A DNA stretch of 19,818 bases from Planctomycetota bacterium (lineage in GTDB: Bacteria; Planctomycetota; Planctomycetia; Pirellulales; Thermoguttaceae), in assembly GCA_021784975.1 (NCBI GenBank), contig JAJYGU010000423.1, positions 1 through 19,818 of the forward strand, written 5' to 3'. This document shows, in pieces, positions 15,283-19,818 of this stretch. Below the pieces are notes generated by a model. It had not been told where the DNA came from, made no database searches, and saw nothing but the letters and a program-made list of their open reading frames with translations. Numbering within the stretch: the first letter of the stretch is position 1; each line of letters begins with the position of its first letter. The translations under genes and the position numbers were made by a program.

Positions 15283-16761
15283 ATGTCCACGACTTGCATG
15301 TTTATCACACACAATGGACACGCCTTTCCGCTGGCGGATTGTCCGGTATTGCCGATCGAGTCATTTCGCCAAGCGGTCGTTGACGCGGTTGCGGCCGGAG
15401 GGCGGCTCTCAGCACTGTTTGCCTATCCGGCCGGCTTGGGGCAGTTGCGGTTATTGGCCGCGATCGCCCGCACCGAACAAGGCGACATTGCGGCACTGAC
15501 GGCCAATCTAGGCGAGCAGTACCTGGCGATCACGCCCGACTGCCCGCAAGCGCACCTGTATGAACGCGAAATCTTCGAGCAATGGAACGTTCTGCCGTTG
15601 GGACATCCGTGGCTGAAGCCGGTGCGTTTTCCGAAGCCGGAGACTTGCGGACGGCCCGACTTTTTTTCTATGACCGGCGAAGAGGTCCACGAGGTCGCCG
15701 TCGGTCCCGTTCATGCCGGCATTATCGAGCCAGGCCATTTTCGCTTCCAATGTCACGGCGAAACCGTCTATCACCTGGAAATCTCGCTGGGCTATCAACA
15801 TCGCGGCATAGAACGGGCGATGGTTGGTGGTCCCACTCCGCGGACGATCCATTACGCTGAAACCATCGCCGGCGATAGCACCGCCGCACACGCCGCGGCG
15901 TACTGCCGAGCGGTGGAAGCTCTCGGCCAGGCCCGTGTCCCGGCTCGGGCACAGGCGTTGCGCGGCGTGACGCTGGAACTGGAGCGTGTGGCCAACCATA
16001 TTGGCGATCTTGGCGCGCTGGCCGGCGATGTCGGCTTCCTGCCGACCATGTCCTATTGTGGAGGTATTCGCGGCGACGTACTTAACATGACGGCCCTTTT
16101 GTGCGGCAACCGCTTTGGACGAGGTATGGTCCGGCCTGGCGGCGTGGCATTCGATGTTGATGCCCGCATCGTTGAGCAATTACAGCAGTGGCTGGATTCA
16201 ACCAAAAGAGATGCTCGCAGCGCGATCGAGTTGTTGTGGAACACGCCGTCAGTGATGGCCCGCTTCGACGGTGTAGGCATCGTGCCTGCGGACCAATGCG
16301 AGCAACTCGGCCTGGTGGGCGTGGCGGCCCGAGCGTGCGGAGTGGCCCGCGATGTCCGCGAGAACTTTCCTTACGCTATCTACCGATTTGCTCATATTCC
16401 GGTCTCAACCTGGCACAGTGGCGATGTTTTCGCTCGCGCCTATGTACGATGGCTGGAAGTGCGGCGGTCCCTGGCATTCATTGCTGAACAACTCGACGCC
16501 CTGCCTGAAGGCTGCACTACCGAGTCCGTGAGCGAGATAGCGGCCAATCACGCGGTCGTCACGCTGATCGAAGGGTGGCGGGGCGAGATTTGCCATGTGG
16601 CGATCACGGGAGACGGCGGACGATTTGCGGCTTACAAGGTGGTCGATCCGTCCTTTCATAACTGGTTTGGTCTGGCTATGGCGCTGCGCAGTCAGCAAGT
16701 TTCCGACTTCCCGCTGTGCAACAAGAGCTTTAATCTCTCCTATTGCGGTCACGATCTCTAA
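15283..16761 (+). CDS. hyfG: HyfG-like large subunit (NuoC-NuoD fusion type) lacking most [NiFe] ligands; Ehr-type
   Basis: This 492-residue protein has an N-terminal NuoC/30-kDa-like domain (about 1-120, containing YEREIFEQWNVLPLGHPWLKPVRFP) and a C-terminal large-subunit domain beginning near VGPVHAGIIEPGHFRF. In active group 4 hydrogenases the [NiFe] site is held by two CxxC motifs. Here the first reads A196-G-D-S199 (ETIAGDSTAAH) and the second reads L485-S-Y-C488 at the C-terminus, so three of the four Cys are gone. H2 chemistry is therefore not expected. This matches complexes called energy-converting hydrogenase-related (Ehr). The ATG at 15283 is preceded by GGGAG and lies 1 bp after the HyfF-like stop; an upstream in-frame ATG at 15238 would overlap that gene by 44 bp and is less likely. 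There is no C-terminal extension for protease processing, consistent with no metal insertion. Confidence 0.9.
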   Translation: MSTTCMFITHNGHAFPLADCPVLPIESFRQAVVDAVAAGGRLSALFAYPAGLGQLRLLAAIARTEQGDIAALTANLGEQYLAITPDCPQAHLYEREIFEQWNVLPLGHPWLKPVRFPKPETCGRPDFFSMTGEEVHEVAVGPVHAGIIEPGHFRFQCHGETVYHLEISLGYQHRGIERAMVGGPTPRTIHYAETIAGDSTAAHAAAYCRAVEALGQARVPARAQALRGVTLELERVANHIGDLGALAGDVGFLPTMSYCGGIRGDVLNMTALLCGNRFGRGMVRPGGVAFDVDARIVEQLQQWLDSTKRDARSAIELLWNTPSVMARFDGVGIVPADQCEQLGLVGVAARACGVARDVRENFPYAIYRFAHIPVSTWHSGDVFARAYVRWLEVRRSLAFIAEQLDALPEGCTTESVSEIAANHAVVTLIEGWRGEICHVAITGDGGRFAAYKVVDPSFHNWFGLAMALRSQQVSDFPLCNKSFNLSYCGHDL

Positions 16762-16774
16762 GGGTGAGGCGACG

Positions 16775-17566
16775 ATGTTCGATGTACTGTTAGCCAGATG
16801 GAAGCAAGGACATCGCACGATGCGCTATCCCGCAGGAGCGCCGCCGGAACTGCCCGAGCGATTCGTCGGGCGGCCCTTGATTGATGCCGCAAAATGCAAT
16901 GAGACATGCCGCCGCTGTGTCGAAATCTGTCCGACCGGTGCGATTGCCCTTGGCCAAGACGGGCACGCTGTTCAACTCGACATCGGTCGCTGCCTGTTCT
17001 GCCGCCAATGTGAGACTGCTTGTGGCACGGGAGCAGTTGTTTTTTCGCAAGACTACCGCCTGGCTGCCTCCCAACGCGGCGATCTTGTGACCTGCGATGC
17101 CACCGAGCGTGCCGCTGCCCGCCTGGACGAGGAGACTCGCCGGCTATTTGGACGGTCGCTCAAACTCCGTCAGGTCAGTGCCGGCGGCTGCAATGCCTGT
17201 GAAGCGGATACCAACGTGTTGGGAACGGTGGCGTGGGACCTAGGCCGTTTCGGCATTCAGTTTGTTGCTTCTCCGCGGCACGCCGATGGCCTGCTGATTA
17301 CTGGCCCGGTGACCGAAAACATGCGACTCGCGTTGCAGAAGACGTATGAAGCGGTGCCTTGGCCGAAGCTGGTGATTGCCGTTGGAACGTGCGCCATTTC
17401 CGGCGGACCGTATGTCGATCACCCACAAGTCCTGAATGGCGCTGGGACGGCGCTGCCGGTCGACCTCTTCGTGCCGGGTTGCCCACCGCATCCGCTTACT
17501 ATCCTGCACGCATTGCTCGAACTGCTCCAGAAGATTCCGGCGTCCCACAGTTGTCGTGCATCGTGA
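16775..17566 (+). CDS. hyfI: HyfH-HyfI-like fusion: 2[4Fe-4S] ferredoxin plus NuoB/hydrogenase small subunit
   Basis: This 263-residue iron-sulfur protein fuses two usually separate subunits. Residues of about 34-95 form a bacterial-type ferredoxin, with cluster one on C41, C45, C48 and C52 (an unusual CxxxC start) and cluster two on C73, C76, C79 and C83. Residues 130-255 are the NuoB/HyfI-like small subunit, with the proximal-cluster ligands C139 and C142 (GGCNACE), C206 (GTCAISGG) and C236 (GCPPHP) all present. An electron path through three [4Fe-4S] clusters is thus intact even though the NiFe site beside it is missing. The ATG at 16775 follows AGGGTGAGG at good spacing, 13 bp after the large-subunit stop. 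It is the last gene of the operon; no maturation protease, HypA-F or formate dehydrogenase gene follows. Confidence 0.9.
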   Translation: MFDVLLARWKQGHRTMRYPAGAPPELPERFVGRPLIDAAKCNETCRRCVEICPTGAIALGQDGHAVQLDIGRCLFCRQCETACGTGAVVFSQDYRLAASQRGDLVTCDATERAAARLDEETRRLFGRSLKLRQVSAGGCNACEADTNVLGTVAWDLGRFGIQFVASPRHADGLLITGPVTENMRLALQKTYEAVPWPKLVIAVGTCAISGGPYVDHPQVLNGAGTALPVDLFVPGCPPHPLTILHALLELLQKIPASHSCRAS

Positions 17567-17708
17567 TCGGGTTACGAGGCAATATCGAAAAGCATGTCAG
17601 AGTTGTGTCAGAGAACCTGTACAAAACCATGACAAACGATATAATCTGTGGAAAGCAGGACGAGTTTAGTAGAACTCGCTGCATCGGAGCAACAGCAAAC
17701 AGTACAAC

Positions 17709-17810
17709 GACTTACGACGCGACTTTTGAGCGTCCCAAATTCTCTCGGTTCGGGCCTCCGGAGCCGAAGATTTCGCGTTCGAATCGCGACGGGGATACTG
17801 ACTTACGACG
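17709..17810 (+). repeat. 11-bp direct repeat bracketing the tRNA half-copy
   Basis: GACTTACGACG occurs at 17709-17719 and again at 17800-17810, 91 bp apart, on either side of the tRNA 3'-half copy. The second copy begins exactly one base past the tRNA-derived block. The pair could be integrase arm-type sites or a trace of repeated insertion. Confidence 0.5.
17753..17799 (+). repeat. attR-like direct repeat (copy of tRNA-Arg 3' half)
   Basis: This copy of 9127-9173 is identical at 46 of 47 bases and in the same orientation. It has the 3' anticodon stem, T arm and 3' acceptor strand but no 5' half, so it cannot form a tRNA. It marks the right end of the island, or the left end of the element that carried the integrase at 17930. 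Confidence 0.85.
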
Positions 17811-17837
17811 AAAAGATCTGCTGCGGTACAGAATAAA

Positions 17838-17865
17838 CCCCCGGGCAGCGGCAACTGCTTGGGGG
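17838..17865 (+). promoter_or_regulatory. Stable hairpin ahead of the integrase remnant
   Basis: CCCCCGGGCAG and CTGCTTGGGGG can pair over 11 positions, two of them G-U, around the loop CGGCAA. A second, overlapping pairing, GCCAG (17865-17869) with CTGGC (17878-17882), follows. No T-run follows, so it is not a typical terminator. It could be an RNA leader structure or a recombination-associated site. Confidence 0.45.
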
Positions 17866-17929
17866 CCAGCAAACCTTCTGGCTTGCTTGAGGAGTATCCC
17901 AATGACTCTGATAGCTGGAGGGTTTTGCG

Positions 17930-18301
17930 ATGGCGCGAAGACCGGAACCGTGGTGGTGGAAGGAACGGCAGGCGTGGTTTGTTACGATTGACGGGGCAAG
18001 GCACAGTCTTGGCCAAGACGACGACGATGCCCGTCAGCGGTTCCACGAACTGATGGCCGAGCCGCGAAAGCGGCGGGTAAGCTCCAATTCTGTGGTCGCG
18101 ATCTGCGACGCCTACGTCGATTGGGTGCAGGAGCACCGACCACCGGACAGCTACCGCTGGTACAAGGATCGACTCCAGCGGTTCGTCGAGAACATCCCAC
18201 CCGCTTTGCGGGTCACGCAACTGCGTCCGTTTCACGTCCAACAGTTCATTGATGGACTCGATTTGTCCAGCGGCACGAAGCGGAACTTCGTCCGGGCAGT
18301 A
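17930..18301 (+). pseudogene. Tyrosine-type site-specific integrase, truncated (N-terminal part)
   Basis: About 124 codons encode the start of a planctomycete-style phage integrase. An AP2/SAM-like N-terminus (MARRPEPWWWKERQAWFVTIDGARHSLG) is followed by the core-binding domain (SVVAICDAYVDWVQEHRPPDSYRWYKDRLQRF...LRPFHVQQFIDG). Similarity stops at RNFVRAV. The frame runs on to 18547, but that part overlaps the opposite-strand gene and has none of the catalytic R-H-R-Y residues. GGAGGG precedes the ATG. The gene is presumably a dead relic of an element that used the tRNA-Arg site; its 5' end faces the tRNA half-copy 131 bp away. The catalytic domain was lost by a deletion that brought the speA-linked gene next to it. 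Confidence 0.8.
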
Positions 18302-18353
18302 GGGTGTGGGAACGGTTTGTGTCTTGTTCGATTTCGCGGCGGGAACGCACCCT

Positions 18354-19343
18354 TCAATTCAGCCTCCGGACGACTACCTGCATTTGCGGGGCGTTCCAGG
18401 CGGCACAGCATGGGATGGCCCCTCGATAGGCCGCTGGGAATGGGGGCAGGGCGAAGGCCTTCACCCCGACCACGTGGTAGCACGGGCAGCCTTTGCGGCG
18501 CAGGCGTCGCAGGATTTCCGGCGACGGTTCGGGGTACACTTCATTGATCACCACCGTGCCCGGCCACATCTGGTCGATATAATCTGCCAGGGCGTGGTTT
18601 CGGGTGATGTTCAACACGATGGCCGGCTGATCGCTCAAGTGCCCTGGCCAATCCCGCCGGTTTTGTCCGTCGGCCACGTCGATCGAGTGGACCGGCGATC
18701 CGTCGAGCAGCGTTACCACCCGCCGGCCGATGAAGCCCCGCCCGCCCAGTACGATGACCGGCGTCTGTCGATCGAGGGATTCCTTGGCTTTGACCAATTC
18801 AACCGCCTTGCACACGGCCACCGCGGTCAGATTGGCTTCCGGCGACTCGTTGATGATCCGGTTGCGATGGAGGACGCCCGGCAAGATGCCCGCGAACGTC
18901 TTGCCCCTGGCGCCCAGGAGCACACGAAGCCGCTCCATCCGCTCGGTCACCCGACGGAGGTTGTCGAGGTTCTGCGGATCCAGGAAGTGGTCGTTGGTGG
19001 CCGAGATCGAGAACATCACGCCCAGTTTGCCGTTCTGCCACAGCAGCCCGGCCGGCCAAGGACTCCACCTATTCTTTCGCAATCGACGTGGAAACGCATA
19101 CGCCAATCCGTACTTTTCGCTGGCCGGGTAGACCAGGAACACCGACTCGATCAGGCCGACCCGCCTATTGATTGCCCCAACGATCCAAAACAGCCAGTCA
19201 TGGTTCACGAATACGTTTAATGCCTCCAGGCCGCCGCGTCGGAGAAAGGACTTGACGGCCCGCCACCATCGCGGCCGCCTGGGGACCTTCTTTTTCCTAC
19301 GTGGATGCAATTTGCGAGCGGTTGTTACGGCGTGTTCACGCAT
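18354..19343 (-). CDS. Conserved-looking protein of unknown function with a Rossmann-type nucleotide-binding motif
   Basis: I do not recognise the family of this 329-residue protein. It starts with a strongly basic segment (residues 9-36, KLHPRRKKKVPRRPRWWRAVK). A central region looks globular and ends in a helix before VIVLGGRGFIGRRVV at about 196-210, a GxxGxxG dinucleotide-binding signature as in short-chain or amino-acid dehydrogenases. Further on, VVINEVYPEPSPEILRRLRRKG resembles the second half of a Rossmann domain. No signal peptide is visible. Its ATG overlaps the stop region of speA by 8 bp, so the two are probably translationally coupled and this protein may act near arginine or polyamine metabolism. 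It converges with the integrase relic 52 bp away, and its C-terminus appears complete but could have been trimmed by the same deletion. Confidence 0.7.
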   Translation of the reverse strand: MREHAVTTARKLHPRRKKKVPRRPRWWRAVKSFLRRGGLEALNVFVNHDWLFWIVGAINRRVGLIESVFLVYPASEKYGLAYAFPRRLRKNRWSPWPAGLLWQNGKLGVMFSISATNDHFLDPQNLDNLRRVTERMERLRVLLGARGKTFAGILPGVLHRNRIINESPEANLTAVAVCKAVELVKAKESLDRQTPVIVLGGRGFIGRRVVTLLDGSPVHSIDVADGQNRRDWPGHLSDQPAIVLNITRNHALADYIDQMWPGTVVINEVYPEPSPEILRRLRRKGCPCYHVVGVKAFALPPFPAAYRGAIPCCAAWNAPQMQVVVRRLN

Positions 19344-19818
19344 GGCCCGCCTTCCTTTCCCTGGCGTCTTCCAGGTAGGTGTAGCCTTCCAGGCCTTCGC
19401 GGTAGCATCGCACGATCCGGCCGGCCTGGTGCTGGTCGATGCGATTGCTTTGAACGGCGTCTTCCACGGCCGCCCGCATCTGGTCCAACAGACGGTCGGC
19501 GTCGAACTGCATGTAACCCAGCACCTCGCGGACCGTGTCGCCGTTGATGACGGTCTCGATCAGCACGTTGCCATCGCTGCCGGTGCTCACGTGGACGGCA
19601 TTCGTGTCGCCAAACAGGTTGTGCAGGTCGCCGAGGATCTCTTGATAGGCCCCGACCAGGAACGCCCCGAGGTAGTAGGGCTCGCCGTTGAGCGGGTGCA
19701 GTAACAGCGTCCGCTTCACGTCGCGGTGGTCGATGAACCGCTCCACCCGGCCGTCCGAATCGCAGGTGATGTCGCCCAACACGGCATGGTGCGTTGGCCG
19801 CTCGTCCAGCCGATGGAT
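19336..19818 (-). CDS. speA: Biosynthetic arginine decarboxylase, C-terminal part
   Basis: The last 160 codons of SpeA are present; the N-terminal PLP barrel lies beyond the right edge. The recognisable segments are HRLDERPTHHAVLGDITCDSDGR near the window edge, FLVGAYQEILGDLHNLFGDTNAVHV, DTVREVLGYMQFD and the ending YREGLEGYTYLEDARE, all typical of the SpeA C-terminal beta domain and helical tail. SpeA converts arginine to agmatine, the first step of one putrescine pathway, in the cytoplasm. The tail adds RKAGHA after the usual YTYLED ending. Its TGA overlaps the start of the downstream Rossmann-motif gene (ATGCGTGA). No frameshift is seen. Confidence 0.93.
   Translation of the reverse strand: MHRLDERPTHHAVLGDITCDSDGRVERFIDHRDVKRTLLLHPLNGEPYYLGAFLVGAYQEILGDLHNLFGDTNAVHVSTGSDGNVLIETVINGDTVREVLGYMQFDADRLLDQMRAAVEDAVQSNRIDQHQAGRIVRCYREGLEGYTYLEDARERKAGHA

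Larger units (their letters stand above)
9127..17799 (+). mobile_element. tRNA-Arg-inserted genomic island carrying an Ehr/Hyf-type complex operon
   Basis: The island is bounded by an intact tRNA-Arg(CCG) on the left and a 47-bp copy of its 3' half on the right, the classic product of integrase-mediated insertion into a tRNA gene. Its cargo, about 8.4 kb, is a single plus-strand operon of seven genes reading in the same direction as the tRNA. No integrase lies between the repeats; the nearest, truncated, is just outside the right repeat at 17930. The island may therefore be a stranded segment that used an integrase in trans, or one part of a tandem array. The boundaries are seen directly; mobility is inferred. 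Confidence 0.72.
17567..17929. other. Right junction of the island, non-coding
   Basis: No gene is supported. The stretch contains the copy of the tRNA-Arg 3' half, an 11-bp direct repeat flanking it, and a stable hairpin upstream of the integrase remnant. I see no clear Rho-independent terminator directly after the operon. Confidence 0.5.

Noticed and set aside
10241..17566. Active formate hydrogenlyase or hydrogenase-4, or ordinary complex I (Nuo)
   Set aside because: Three of four NiFe Cys are missing and no formate dehydrogenase or maturation genes are present. The gene order B-C-E-F-G-I, the HyfB-type tail and the HyfE-like gene do not match a nuo operon.
17753..17799. Second tRNA gene
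   Set aside because: Only the 3' half is present; the upstream bases cannot form the 5' acceptor strand and D arm.
18306..19220. Plus-strand open frame of 304 codons opposite the Rossmann-motif gene
   Set aside because: The minus-strand frame has the GxxGxxG motif and overlaps the start of speA in a coupled manner. The plus-strand translation is rich in His and Arg and shows no domain.
1..19818. CRISPR array or phage structural genes
   Set aside because: No regularly spaced repeats and no capsid, terminase or tail proteins were seen on either strand.

Overview
The window looks like a chromosomal segment of a Planctomycetota bacterium, probably Pirellulales-like. The signs are GC-rich DNA, secreted sulfatase and sialidase-like enzymes with Sec or Tat leaders, a planctomycete-style tyrosine integrase, and speA. 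The assignment rests on protein style only, because no ribosomal RNA is present.

Left part (1-8379, minus strand). Six genes run in one direction: a CocE/NonD-family hydrolase, an Asp-box (sialidase-fold) enzyme, a PIG-L/LmbE-type deacetylase, a large secreted GH67/GH20-like glycosidase candidate, a second Asp-box enzyme and a sulfatase cut by the window edge. Spacing is mostly short, so this looks like a secreted glycan-degrading cluster. The 3' end of the second-transcribed gene (sialidase-like) carries the scar of a lost paralogue. An imperfect inverted repeat (REPIN-like) lies in the presumed 5' leader of the first gene.

Middle part (9099-17799, plus strand). An intact tRNA-Arg(CCG) is followed by a seven-gene operon, and then by a 47-bp copy of the tRNA's 3' half (46 of 47 bases identical). 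The operon encodes an HTH-EIIA fusion regulator followed by a membrane-bound complex related to hydrogenase-4, formate hydrogenlyase and complex I: HyfB-, HyfC-, HyfE-, HyfF- and HyfG-like subunits and a HyfH-HyfI-like fusion. The large subunit has lost three of the four Cys ligands of the [NiFe] centre, and no maturation or formate dehydrogenase gene is present. The complex is therefore best read as an energy-converting hydrogenase-related (Ehr-type) complex that does not make H2, carried on a tRNA-inserted genomic island of about 8.6 kb.

Right part (17800-19818). Just outside the tRNA half-copy is an integrase gene truncated after about 124 codons. This suggests successive insertions at the same tRNA. 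Beyond it, on the minus strand, are a Rossmann-motif protein of unknown function and the C-terminus of biosynthetic arginine decarboxylase (SpeA). These two genes overlap by 8 bp and are probably translationally coupled.
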